Below, one piece after another: positions 50,736 through 62,745 of a stretch of DNA of 64,000 nt; position 1 is the stretch's first letter, and every line of letters begins with the position of its first letter. Position numbers and translations under genes: made by a program. The DNA comes from Heligmosomoides polygyrus polygyrus (Eukaryota; Nematoda; Chromadorea; Rhabditida; Heligmosomidae). The notes under the pieces are model-generated. The model was not told the origin of the DNA and ran no database searches. It saw only the letters and a program-made list of their open reading frames with translations. The stretch is taken from assembly GCA_947396885.1 (NCBI GenBank), contig OX377205.1, positions 63,398,969 to 63,462,968 on the forward strand, read 5' to 3'.

Positions 50736-52010
50736 CTGAGATCCAGTTCATTTACTAGTTGTTCCACTGGTTTCAAAACCCACACCAAACTGAATGGTAT
50801 ACAACGCACTATCACAAGCCGTTTGCATAGCCGAAATGCGGTGGGAGAAAACGCGAGCGTCTATTGCGCAGCAACCTCGAGCGAGGCAGTCTTGGCGGAG
50901 TACACTGGCAGACAGTAGAAACCAATACATAATGTGGAAGTCAGAGTCAGTCAGTGACGAAGTATACAAAGTGGCTAAGCGGTCTCAAACAAAGGAAATA
51001 ATGCGTTCCAACATTGACTCACCGCAGATAGTGTCGGAAGGCTGAGAAACGGCATAGTCTCCACAGGCGGTCTGGTATCAACGAAACGTTAAATGCGCCT
51101 GCGAATCAGTGCCGCCTGAAGACACATGAGAGCACTATACGAACGCCGGCGGTGTGCTGTTCCCTGGAAACTTCAGGACTACACATGCTCTGATGAGTTT
51201 AATCTCTCACGAGGACAGCGAAGTTCTAATCGGATGCACTTTAGACGTAGACGAGAAATATTGAGCAGAACTAACGAGGAACGGCGCACTGAGGAAATGA
51301 GAAATCATCTGACGCCGCGTATACGTCAGGAGGGCATGCGTCAATCAGGGAAAGTTGCTATTCGGACGTTAAATGGAATGCATACAGCCTGGGCACTGAT
51401 GAGATGTGCTTAATGAGCAGGCTCGAAGAAGGACCAATGAATGAGAGCGGCAGCAACATCCAGATGTCGGGACGACGCAGTTCACATTAACCGGTACTGA
51501 GCGGACATGCGCACACATTGCAACGTTAGGACGCCCTAGCGCGGCTAAATTATATAAGCACAAGTCAACTAAGCCGGCTGCTGCCGCATCCAGATTGCGC
51601 ATGCTCGTAGGACCATCGTAAAACACTACTGCCACGATGTGAAAAGCAACTTCGGGATGTGGCTGGTCCAATTATTTACCCGTGTTAAGACAGAACGCAG
51701 GTTCGATGCAGGTACTAGCCCGCATAGAAAAGAAAGGACTGAAGCCATGTCTGTACGCCGAAAGCGAGTTATGCTGGAAGAACCTTCATCCCTTAGGTAG
51801 TGTTAAACTTTGTGGTGTTTTTTGCCGCGTCGTTATGCCAAACGAGTACGAGCACCTTGAAGTTAGCACTGGTACGTGCTGAAATGGATAGCCGCACGCA
51901 CAGCATGGCAGGGTGGCGCAGCAGATACTCTTGTGGCTTCACGAGCTGGACGTCAGACGTTCGACCCTCCTTACGAAATCGTTTTTACATTTTCAATGTT
52001 GGGTGATAAC
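50736..52010. other. Region upstream of the first recognised NCB5OR exon
   Basis: The missing NCB5OR start exon should lie here or further right on the minus strand. I could not fix it: no frame with an ATG and a donor that joins in phase 0 to 50735 stands out. No repeats are evident. Confidence 0.35.
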
Positions 52011-52011
52011 T

Positions 52012-53625
52012 GCGGGTGTCTGGGAGGGGGCGCTCGTATCGGCTGGTCGTGGGCAGGTGGCTATACCTGCGGCGTCATCCCCGTGCTCGCCGTCTCCACT
52101 CACGCTGTGACACCCGTCATGCGCGCGGGCGACAATGTCCCGACGGAGGCCGTCGTCGGCGACCCCACGACGGCGGCCCGACGGACGAGCGGAGCACGTC
52201 AACCACATTGGCTGGGACTGCAGTCATATGGATGTTCAGAGGGTTTGCAAAACCAGTGTAAAGATACATGCTGGTGTAAAACAAACACAGTCAACACAGA
52301 ATTTCGAGCTCTATCTAATGAGCTCTACCTCAAGCTTATCAACGTCACCGTTGATGCCATATTCTTCAAATTTGGGACTGAAGAATAATTCTTCGCAAAC
52401 CTGCTATGAAGCTGTAAAAGGTATGTTTCCAGACTAAAATTTCACACAGGGTTCAACTACGCCGTCTAAATACCTTCTAGAGGAGCTCTTTTTTAAGATT
52501 TTTTTGGTATCACATCATTGGGGACATGTCTCCAAGCCAACATTCTACGCAGAATTCACTTACAAAATCTATGTCCACAAATATAGTGTGTCCCAAAAAT
52601 GTATAGGCTGTTTGAAAGGTGATGACTTTGCTTAGAGTAAAAGTACTGAAGAACTTGATGGCTATAAAACTTTAAAACTGTAAAAATATTCTGACAAATG
52701 GGTGGTATGGGTGGTTGCGCCATACACTGCAGGTATCCTAAAAAAAGCATGTGCTATTGGAGTGGTTCTAACATTGGTGCTAGTGAAGCTTTTGAAGATG
52801 TTTGACACTTATATGAAAGCATAGGGTAGCGAAATTTCTGTGGCGTGCAAACAGTCAAGACTGCGCCATGCTCCCGCCTGAAACATTGCATTCCATGCTC
52901 CATTGATTTTGCATGGGCTAAATGCTTGCTACAATCTTGTTACTACTTGGCCACACTAACCTGTGCTCTGTGCCTTTTAATGCTGAGAAACTGACAACTC
53001 ACATGTACGTGAAAGGCACGTGACATGTGAGTTTATTGATGACACAATTTATCGCCTTCGCTCTAATAACCCTAGAAACCCTACTAACCCCAATTATCTA
53101 GGCCCGTAACAAGAATCAGGCCTGGCTCTCGATTTTTCTTAGGAGAGGAGTTTATCCTGAAGAGCCCCTGGAAGTTCGAAAACACCGTCGAAGTGCATAG
53201 GCGATTCAGTGACGGCCTGTATTGAGAGATTTTAGAGTGTAGAATTGGTGCTACATCACTATATGGTCTCTCCACAGAAGTAATGACGGCGGTAAGCAAG
53301 GATTGATTAATAGACATATCCTACCCCTAGTAATAAACAAAACCTCGACCTCTCGGACGCACTGCCTCCAGAAGGTCGAGGTCTAATGAGAGGGCAACGA
53401 AAGACTACATGTGTTCAGTGACCTCGATTACCCCAGGGGCTGAAGTTTCGGACCGCTTGAGTAACATCCACAAGGAATCGATAATTTGATCAATATCGGT
53501 TGATGGCGATCGAAACATCAAAAGCGAACTTTAAATTCGTGCTTAACGACCTCGACTACCCCCACGGCAAAGGTTTTAGACGGCTTGAATGACATACACA
53601 AAAAACACAACTCTTTTATCCCACC

Positions 53626-53656
<31 letters not shown>

Positions 53657-54185
53657 ATAGAATAGGACATCAGCTTCGTGATTACATTCTGCGTAGAATG
53701 TTAGCTTGGTGACATGTTCCCAACGGTGTGATACACACAATTTTTTCCTTAAAAAACAGCTTCTCTAGAAGGTATTTAGACGACGTAGTTGAATTTTGTG
53801 TGAAATTTTAACCTAGAAATATACCTTTCACACCTTCGTCGCAGGTTTGCGAAGAATTATTTTTCAGTTTCAAGTTTGAAGAATACATCATCAACGGTGA
53901 CATTGATAAGCTTGACGTAGAGCTCATTAGGTAGAGCTCGAAATTCTGATGGGGAGCTTTCGTTGTTTCAAACCAACATGTATCTTTACACTGGTTTTGC
54001 AAACCATCTGAACATCCTATTGATTGCGGGGCCGCCGACAACGGCCTCCGTCGGGCCGTTGTCCGCCGCGCGCGCGACGGGTGTCACAGCGTGAGCGTGG
54101 ATGACGCCGCAGGTATGGCCACCTGGGCGCGCGGCCGCGGCGCCCCCGACCAGCCGATACGAACGCTACGCACCCAGAGTGTCTG
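52012..54185. mobile_element. 2.2 kb foldback element with arms of about 500 bp
   Basis: The left arm (about 52012-52555) is the reverse complement of the right arm (about 53690-54185). Paired blocks include CGTATCGGCTGGTCG (52034) and its complement at about 54147, CTGTGACACCCGTC (52108) and its complement at about 54080, GAAGAATAATTCTTCGCAAA (52380) against TTTGCGAAGAATTATTTTTC at about 53848, and CATTCTACGCAGAAT near 52541 against 53690. The outer 200 bp of each arm is very GC-rich and the inner part AT-rich. The 1.1 kb loop carries a (TA)n run at 53626-53653 and the repeat also found at 35846. Confidence 0.8.
53626..53653 (+). repeat. (AT)n microsatellite
   Basis: Fourteen uninterrupted AT dinucleotides inside the loop of the foldback element. 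Confidence 0.95.
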
Positions 54186-55540
54186 CTTTCCACAAATGTT
54201 TCCAGCGCCTGCCATTCTGTGAGCTGCCCAGTACGAGTTTACCATGAGTTGTTTATCACTAAACCTTTCTCAGCATTATTAAGCTTTCACGATTTCGGAG
54301 TTCGAGGACAGGTCGAAAAAATTTTGCCCCAACTTCGCCATAGGGAGTGCTGCTCACGAATATAACAGTCGTTTTTGAAATTTCGGCTTTCACTTCCGCC
54401 GTTCAGAGCCTTCCCTTCTTAGCACCAACAACAGAGTGAGCACATCACTGCCAACCTCGCAGAGAACCGCAGGCGCCATTGCCGCGAAGATTCGAACTTC
54501 CAGGAGCTACCAAAACGTTGACAGCAGCTTCAATAACTTCTTACTAGCAAACCTTTTCACGACCATTACTAGGGCTCTTATATGTAGAACTGCGCATGCG
54601 TGCGTACCAAGAACGCTTTGGCTATGCTATGAGCTCAAAGTGAGCAAGGGAACTCCAGGACATGGATAATTTTGCCAAAGGTGCAGTAGATAGGCCACAT
54701 GCTGAAAATTCTTGCGAGTGCATCCCTCCCTGTAGGAACGTTTGGTTTGGTGAGGTGCATGAAAACATAGCAGTCCGTCGGTGACAGGCTATTGACTGGG
54801 TTTGGTAAACAAACGTTCCATAATCCAGCTCCTTCAAGTCCTTTCCGTGAGATGCGAAGTCCAGCAGCATCGTGATAAGCGCACGGCCTTTTCTGCTCAG
54901 TAATGCAGGACCTTCACGCACCAGCTTCTGACAAATCTGGCCGATCTAATGACGATGCTTTAGATGGTGCTAATTTTGGTGCTCGCCTTGATCAATTCTC
55001 CTAGCTTCACGGATCTGCGATATAAAGCGAATTCGGCGTCTGGTCCATTTGGCAGAGTCATCCTTTTATGCCATCTCGGTTTTGGAGGCTCATTACAGCC
55101 AAAGCACTGCACAGAGCACCGCGTGCAATTACTATTCTGAATACGGATTTCTTTCCAGGTTAAACATTGGTCGTAAAACGCTAACCTTCATTTCTCTGAG
55201 CGCCCACTCATTCATCATTTTCCCTTACGAGCTCTCTTTTCTTTTTTTCATGGCCAGTAGTGATTCATTCACGTTCACCCCATGTTTTGGATTTAAAAAA
55301 TTCTTTTTCTAGACTAGCAGCGTCATATCACTGCCTTTTCACGCTGTCTTTATAAGATCAACATCTTAACAAGACCTCTTGATTCGGGCCCAGCAACGTG
55401 CGGAAATTTCGATGAAAAAAAAAGAAAAAAGAAAGAAACAGAAGCAGCCAAAAACGCCCGAAGAAAATTTCGAGACATTCACCTAAATGGGGAAGTACCA
55501 TTGCGGTCGAGCGACCTACGAAAACGACCAACATGACCTC
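54186..55540. other. Stretch without a recognisable gene
   Basis: Apart from the dispersed repeat copy at 54300-54390, I see no exon or element ends. An A/G-rich run lies at 55415-55450. Confidence 0.4.
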
Positions 55541-55544
55541 ATCA

Positions 55545-58500
55545 TCATTTTCATCATTTTCATTAGCGTCTGTCCCGCTTGGTGGCGGGGTCCCGGCCCG
55601 GGGGCAGACATAACTCCAACGCCGCGCGAACCTCCCTGGCGTCGCACACGGTGCGCGGCGAAATTGGACGAGTTGTCGCGGTCAGATGCTTCCGACGGCT
55701 AGAAACGTTTCTTACAGGGACATACGGCACGCCTTTGCCTTATTTCAAAGTTTCTTGGAGATGGCATATGAATGTGATTTCAACAGGACGATCAGGGACA
55801 GTTTATGCAAGAATCCTGGTCATGTGGATGGTTTCTAGCGTCAGTATTCGCCATTTAAAACTTCTTCGGTCAATTTTTACCCGTGATTATGGTTATACTA
55901 CGGAAAAAGGTCACTATCACCCATTCTCGGATCAATTGCCCTACTGCAGACTGTTGTCTATCATATTCTGTGTGATTTTAAGTTCCTTGCTAGAAATGTG
56001 GTCTGGCAGCTTAAACACTGAGAACATTTCGTGCTCCGCGGCTAACCATGCGTCCCCGAGCGCACGTCCGCGCTCCAGCGCCGCGACGTCGCACGCGGCT
56101 AGCGCGCGACGTCGCGTTAAAGTTAGGTCCTGGAACCGCGGGGTCCCCTCTTCTGGTATGGTGACGCCAATTCTCCCGACCAAATGCTTGATCAGGGTGC
56201 GCACCAGCCATCTTTAAGTCCAAATGCAACGTATTTAGCCAACGTTGCTTCGGGCGTCCCAGGGCCGCTTTGCAGGGACCTCAAGGTTCAGGCCTATCTT
56301 CCGGACGGTGTCGTCATTAGCGCGAAGGACGTGGCCGTACCATCGAAGACCAGCTTCGCGCAGCTTCTCGGCTATCGGGGCGACACCGAACCTCTGTCGT
56401 ATGGCGTCGTTGCGAATGCGGTCCAAACGCGTAACTCCAGCCGTCCACCGTAGCATTTTCGTCTCCATTACACTGAGGCGGCTTTCAATTTACTTCATCA
56501 CGGACCAGCACTCAGTACCGTACGTCGCTACCGGGCGAACGACTGTTCTATAAACCTTCGATTTGAGGTGCTAGGTATTGTCCTGTCGCAAAGTACCCCA
56601 GTCAGAGAGCGCCATTTGGACCAGACTGCACTCACACGCACATTCACCTCCAACTTTAGGCTGCCATCGGACGTGACCGTTGATCCAAGATATTTGAAAG
56701 ATGTAACTCGTGAGAGCTCAGTACCATTGATCTTAATAGATCCGTGCTCATTCACATCCATCGTCAAGTACTCCATCTTTTTGACGTTTAGCTTGAGACC
56801 CAACAATGCCAAACGATCGCACCACGCCTGTGCCTGTCGCTCGATTTCAGCTTTGTCTTCACAAGCAAGCATGACGTCATCAGCATAGAGCAGCGTCCAA
56901 GGTGCCGCCATCTGGAGATCTCGTGAGACCGCATCCATCACGACCACGAAGAGCAGTGGGGATAGAGCAGATCCCTGGTGCACCCCTACAGAAATGGGAA
57001 ATCCCGTCGAGGTGCCCGCTGGCGCTCGCACTCGACTCCTTGGGCAAGAGTATAGAATGCGCACCCACTCAATAAGCTCTTCAGGGATCCCACCTTCTCG
57101 CGACGCGTACCATATAACTTCTCGCGGAACGCGGTCGAAGGCCTTCTCCAAGTCCAGGAAGGCAAAATGCACCGGTTTCTGTTTCTCGCGGTGCTTCTCT
57201 AGCAGAAGACGTACGGCATGAATGGCATCAACGGTGCCACAGCCAGAGTCGAAACCACACTGATTCGTGGAAAGCTGGATGACATCCCGGATACGTCAAT
57301 CCACAACTCGCTCAAAGATGTTCATGGTGTGCGAAAGAAGGCAAATTGGACGGTAACTAGCGCAGTCCGCAGGGCTGCCCTTCTTCTTCCAAATCGGGAT
57401 GGTCGTGCTTTGCTGCCAGCTCTCGGGCACTTTCTTCTCAGCAACAACCTGATTGAAGAACTCTGTCAGCCAGTCAGCAGGGCACCAGCCCTTTGACTTC
57501 CACAGGTCGGCTGGCAGGTCAACGGAACCAGTGGCTTTGCCTGACTTCGTCTTCCTCAGGGCTGCTTCGGTTTCGCTCACTGTGATCTTCTGAACGGGAC
57601 CGTATACAGGAGATGCAAAAGGAGTAGCAGGATAAGCAAATTCAACATTCGAGATCTTCTCGAAGTAGTCGTGCCATCGCTTCACAGTCCTCTTACGATC
57701 CATCAGAAGATGTCCGTTCTCGTCGTTAATGCCAAAGAACTTCTCGATGTCTTCTGCTTGGCGACAGCGAGCTTTGGCGAGTCGGTAGAGGTAACGCTCA
57801 CCATCGCGCGTTTCCAGTTTTTCGCTCACTTCAGCGTAGTATGCGGCTTTAGCAGCAGCCACTGCCTTCTTTGCCGCTTTCTTCGCTCCTCGATAATTCC
57901 GCCAATTGTGAACTGTTCTATCACCGACAAATACGTGATAGAGCCGTTTCTTTTCTCGGACTTTTTCTTTGACATCGTCAGTCCACGGCCATGCCTGCTT
58001 GTCGACCCAGCCTCGTCCAGGCTTCGCTGTGCCAAGTTCGAAGCGTGCAGCCCGAGTTATCGCATCGGTAGCATCCTTCCAGGTTTCGTCGACAGTCGAC
58101 ACCGTCGGCAACTGAATGCGAGAAATAACTGCCGCTTCCTTCTCTTTCAGTCGCCACCATTTGATTCTATAGCCGACCAGCATCGTCCCACATGTTTACA
58201 CCTCGGGAGTGTGATCTTCAGTGAGCAGATCAGTGGGCGGTGTTGCGTGGCAACCGTCTCATACGGCACGGTCTTCGCGTCTGTGACAAGGCTTTGGTCT
58301 CGATGCCTAACATGGGCATAGTCGGTCTGCGTTTTGGCGTTCCCGCTATAAAACGAGATGAGGTGGGAGTCACGCTTTCTAAATTTGGTGTTCACGATGG
58401 TGAGGTTATGTGAGTCTGCATACTCAAGTATACGCTCACCATCGGCGTTGCGCGACCCATAGCCAAAACCACCATGACAGCTGTAGCCGTCTTTCCTAAC

Positions 58501-59070
58501 TCCGACGTGACCATTAAGGTCACCTGCCACAACAATCATGTCTTCTGACGCCACTTCCGCTGTCTTCTCATCAAGCAGGGACCAGAACTCGTCCTTGGTT
58601 TGCTCTGAACAGACAGACTGCGGAGCATATGCAGAAAAGAAATGACATCATCGCTGTTCTACGGCGACAATAATCTTCATCAAGCGGTCATCGAAATGTT
58701 CTACGCTTGCAATCGCGTCACGAAATCGTTCGGAGACGATCATACCAACACCACTGGTGGTCCTGGGACTGCCGCACAAAACGGCCTTGAAGCCGGCCAA
58801 TGTTCCTCGACTTGCAGCAGGACCACTTCGCCTCTTGCACCGCACAGAAATCAACTCTTCTACGCTCCAGTGCTTCTACCAACTCGCACAAGCGACCCAT
58901 GTATGTACCCACATTCAACGTTGCTACGCGGGTCTTGCCTACGTTGCGGGACTTTTGGACTAGCTCAGTTGCCCCCGATGCCGTCCTCGCATCAGGGACC
59001 CTCGCATACTTTCCACACTCGCCGGGCTTTGCGAGTGCGCGTCGGCTCCCGCGGACGCCGTAGCACTATC
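55545..59070 (-). mobile_element. RTE-type retrotransposon, old, with a GC-rich insertion near its 3' end
   Basis: Coding blocks run right to left on the minus strand: endonuclease start LNVGTYMGRLCELVEALERR and FCAVQEAKW (58718-58930), EDMIVVAGDLNGHVGVRKDG (58480-58550), linker RIKWWRLKEKEAAVISRIQ, WTDDVKEKVREKKRLYHVF and ESWQQSTTIPIWKKKGSP (57296-58183), FAFLDLEKAFDRVPREVIW, VHQGSALSPLLFVVVMDA and LLYADDVMLACEDKAE (56528-57172), then METKMLRWTAGVTRLDRIR and LRWYGHVLR (56235-56468). The 3' end near 55545-55600 (TGTCCCGCTTGGTGGCGGGG in plus) is separated from the body by about 540 bp of unrelated GC-rich sequence. Frameshifts divide it into at least five pieces. Confidence 0.85.
56528..57172 (-). 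pseudogene. RTE reverse transcriptase catalytic segment
   Basis: An open stretch of 214 codons covering RT motifs from FLDLEKAFDRVPREVIW to SKWRSLTGVLCD, with the catalytic YADD in LLYADDVMLA. It joins the linker segment (57296-58183) only after a frame break near 57180-57295. Its relative at 25136-25689 is more damaged. Confidence 0.85.
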
Positions 59071-60431
59071 TCGAAATCTCTTAAGCGTCATCAACCATGT
59101 GATAAAACGACCAACATGACCTCTCTAGAAAAAACACCTAGGCCACATGGAAGCTTTTTTAGGTAAAAAAGCCTTATTTGCGTTGCCTGGACAGCACCAC
59201 AGCAAGGGGCACTCACGACACAGGCCAAAGCAAAATGACGCCTCTAGTTGACGTCATCCAAAAGTGATTGCCAGTCTACGACGCCGTTAGTTCCACGTGC
59301 TGCACACTTAAGTGTCTATTAGCAAGGCTTGGAGTTATGCATCGCAAACTAGTATGTGACTTCCCCAGTGCTCCATGATCACCACAGCGAAGAGGCTAAG
59401 GCTCCTTGGAAAGGTAACAATTGAGATGAACGAAATCAACAAAACGATAAAGTGAGTCTGATAAAGTATGATAAAGGATAAAAGATTATGTGTCCCCACG
59501 GATGCGCAACACGCTCCGGATGGTCTGATAGAGGCATCGCATGGACATGACCTGAACTGTACGTGTATTGAATGACCAGAGGAACCTAGCTAATAGGGAA
59601 ATAAGTGTGCGTAAATGGAAATTGGTATACGTGCTTCATCCTTCCTAGATAGCAGCCAAAAGAATAGCGGCAAAATAGAAGTAGAGGGGAACGACGAGTT
59701 GCCCGCCAAAGCTTTAAGAGTTTTGCTACAGTATTCGATCGGTCATTGCGGAACACAGCAGTCCGGTTCTAGTTCGCCTAACACAGGATAGTGCTGACCA
59801 CGTAACCGCCATTCGTCCCGGATTTCCTTCTGCTTGGAGTGTTCCGCGTTTTCATCATTTCCTTCAAGTGTTTCTGGTTTCTCGTTACTCTCACTGTCAT
59901 GGAGACAAAAACGCTGTGCTGGACGACTGGTATCAACCATCGCTCCTTGGTTTTTATGCTTTGCCGCTACGGTCCGCCATCTATCTCGCACTGCTAGAAT
60001 TATTGCTCAATGCATAGAAAACGTACGTAAAGTTGTTCTGTCCTGATCCGCACTCTCCAACGTCTCACCCAAATTTACGTGTAATCCAGTACAAAGAGTA
60101 CCCTTATCTTGGCTTGATCGTTCATGGATGGGAGCAGGTCAGCAGAGAAGGGCTCGAGTGGTCCTAACACAACCGCCTGAGCTCTGTGTGAAAACTCGTC
60201 TATTTCGCGGACAACTCTGCTACCATTCGCTGTCTAGTCGCTACTGCCCTGAACGCGGCTTCATTTGCGAAAGCCGTCCCCCTCTCTTCCAATGCTCCGC
60301 ACGGCCACGGTGCACTGAGTCGAAAATCCGCATCGATGATCGGTGTAGTGTGGGCTGCTAGGGGGCGGGGCATACAAGTGACTACGATTCTTTTTCCCGT
60401 AGTTTGTTAGTCCACGCAATTCTAGTGCTTG
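59071..60431. other. Stretch without a recognisable gene
   Basis: Only unassignable open frames under 85 codons. No repeats or splice-bounded exons could be supported. Confidence 0.4.
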
Positions 60432-60439
60432 GGTAAGTC

Positions 60440-60649
60440 GGCGCAATGTGGCTCAGGGGGGTCACCCCCCTACTCAGTTGTTGTCCGCCTTAGTAAAGGA
60501 TACGCGTGTGTGAAATTACATCGGAAATGGCCTACCTCAGTTCACTGTAGGGGTAGAACACACCAGTGCTGCAAAAAAAAATTCTGGTTTCAAAAAGCAC
60601 AAACCGTTGTGTAGGGGGGTGACCCCCCCCCCCCGAGCCACATTGCGCC
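60440..60649. mobile_element. MITE, GGCGCAA ends (copy 2), 8-bp duplication
   Basis: The ends are GGCGCAATGTGGCTC and its complement, with GGGGGGTCACCCCCC-type tracts just inside. The duplication ggtaagtc lies at 60432-60439 and 60650-60657. The centre (CACTGTAGGGGTAGAACA, GTGCTGCAAAAAAA) matches the MITE at 20893-21117. Confidence 0.88.
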
Positions 60650-60806
60650 GGTAAGTCACCGTTGGGAAAGCAAGCATTCTATTGTTTTGTGGGTTGGATG
60701 CCGAGGAAGGAGTGCACTTACCTAGCCGGTATTTGGTGCCGATGACGCTCTCTGCTCCAATGGCCCCAAGAGGCTTCAACTAACGAGACTAGATAACTTG
60801 CTGCAG

Positions 60807-60957
60807 CCTGACTGAGCTGGCCATGGAGTACTTGGAGGCGGCCAACAATGAAATCCCTGAGCACAGGATCCGCAAAGGGTACGTGGAAGAGTGGAAGCAC
60901 CACGGACCGAATGGCTTTGGAGAATGGCCGGTAATTGACCTCAGACACGACATCCCG
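60807..60957 (+). other. Open segment of unknown nature, possible exon
   Basis: After an acceptor-like CTTGCTGCAG, an open frame reads LTELAMEYLEAANNEIPEHR, then IRKGYVEEWKHHGPNGFGEW. The composition is protein-like (charged, few simple repeats). I do not recognise it, no clear donor follows, and the opposite strand is open as well (60718-60978), so chance or transposon origin is possible. Confidence 0.25.
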
Positions 60958-61360
60958 TCTATTTCCGCGCACTGCCATCGGGTTCAGATGAGATTACATA
61001 GCTCACGCGCAGTTTTTCCGGCGCGCTCGGGAAATCGGGAATGGAGCCAGTTCTTCAGGTTACCACGTCTGGGTGGGCTCTTTGAGCTGTGGTAGGTGGG
61101 TGCAGTGCTTCAAACATCCGACAATTTCTATCCTCTTTGGTGAGGCGATTTTCAGCCAGCTTGGCACCGAGATCAACACCAACGAAAAGAAGTTGGATAC
61201 TGTAGCCGAGGAGGTGTCAACTTAAGGTTAACTGCAGCCGTTTGGGGACATTTCCTGCAACAGTTTGATTGGAACCTACAACGCCAGTGCTCTTGCGTTG
61301 TTAGTTGCTCGAACGTCTGCTTTCAAGAGTAACACCCAGAATTAGCTGCGAGATGAACCA

Positions 61361-61767
61361 GCGGCAAAGGGTGTCGACCTGCGACGAAGGAAGCTGAGAC
61401 GCGCCTCAGCGTCATGGAGTCGAAGATGCTGCGCTGGGCGGCTGGAGTCACGCGCAGGGACCGCATCCAAAGCGATGCCATTCGGCAGAAGTATCATGCC
61501 GTGCCGATAGTTGACAAGATGCGCGAAGCTCGTTTGCGATGGTACGGCCACGTTTGGCGTGGAAAAGAAGGCAGCGTCCGCAAGATAGGCCTTGAGTTGG
61601 AAGTGCCTGGAAAGCGGCGTAGAGGGCGCCCGAAGCAGCGCTGGTCTGACACGTTACATATGGACTTGAAAGTAGCTGGTGTCCACCCCGATCCAGCGCT
61701 GGATCGGGAAAGGTGGCGTCATGATACCAGAAAAGCGGACTCCGCTTCGAAGCGGGACAGACGATGA
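61361..61767 (+). mobile_element. 5'-truncated RTE 3' fragment
   Basis: An open frame (61414-61767) encodes the RTE C-terminus: SKMLRWAAGVTRRDRIQSD, DKMREARLRWYGHVWRG, RGRPKQRWSDTLHMDLK, then RERWRHDTRKAD, ending at a TGA followed by a GAAGAA tail. The flanks agctgcgagatg (left) and agctttgagatg (right) fit an imperfect target duplication. It belongs to the same subfamily as 22499-26102 and 55545-59070, in the opposite orientation. Confidence 0.85.
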
Positions 61768-61789
61768 AGAAGAATCAGCTTTGAGATGT

Positions 61790-62745
61790 TATGTACGAAG
61801 CTAAATACGTTGGTTTTCATAGTGAACTCCTTCCAGAGGACGCCAGCCCACCTGGCCTTACCCATGTTGTTGCACTTTACATCGGCTCAGAAAAACCTAC
61901 AAATCAGGGTTGCAGCGAAGAATGGAGAAATCTTCTTGGAACCATTTTCCTGACAATGTTCAAGGCATTTCTTCCCAAGCTTAGCATTCACGGTATTGAC
62001 GCTGATCCTTGAAGCTTGACTTTTTAGCATAGGACCCCTTCAGGTGAAGTATTTCCGTCATCTGTTGACTAGTAGAAGGGGAGGGGGGACGGTGAGGAAT
62101 ATTTATTCAATACACCGAAGATGTGCCCAAACACTATTATTAAAAGGATCAATTGCAAATATAGGAATTAACATAGCTTTACTTTAAAAAATCAAACAAA
62201 AGATCAAACAACAAAAAATACAAAACGCAAGGAGCACACAAATATTACCATACTAAGTATATTAGCACACACAAACCCGTGGTAAGCATATTGTTAATGT
62301 TAGTTTCTCACTAACGAGTACCCAAGAGTTGTTTTATTCTAAGTTATAACACCTAGAACAGCCCGCCGGCTAATTTCACAAAAATGGGTGAATAACAGCA
62401 CATTTCGACCCAATCCTGTACCTTTGGTAGCGGGGCGAGTTGCGCGGAGATCATCACAAAAGAGCCTTGAGTGTTTTAGGCGTTCAAGCGTCTGAGATCT
62501 GATCGTAAGATACGAACTGTTATTTTAGAGGGGAAGGTCGACGTTGAAGTTGGAAGCGGCGTTGTGGATTGTGACCTATGAGCGACTCAGGCAGTGCACC
62601 AGTACCGGCTCGAAGAACATTGCATGCTGAAAAGCAGTCTGGCGGGCCGTCGGTTGGTTCTTCACGTTCTCGCACCCTATTTCGTGCATGCCTAATTATA
62701 AATTAATTAAATTATTGACTATTAACAAAGAACGATGTCCTTTAG
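61790..62745. other. Sequence 5' of the first SEC8 exon seen
   Basis: The start exon of SEC8 should lie here or further left, but I could not identify it. The region is AT-rich, with no repeats that I can assign. Confidence 0.35.
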
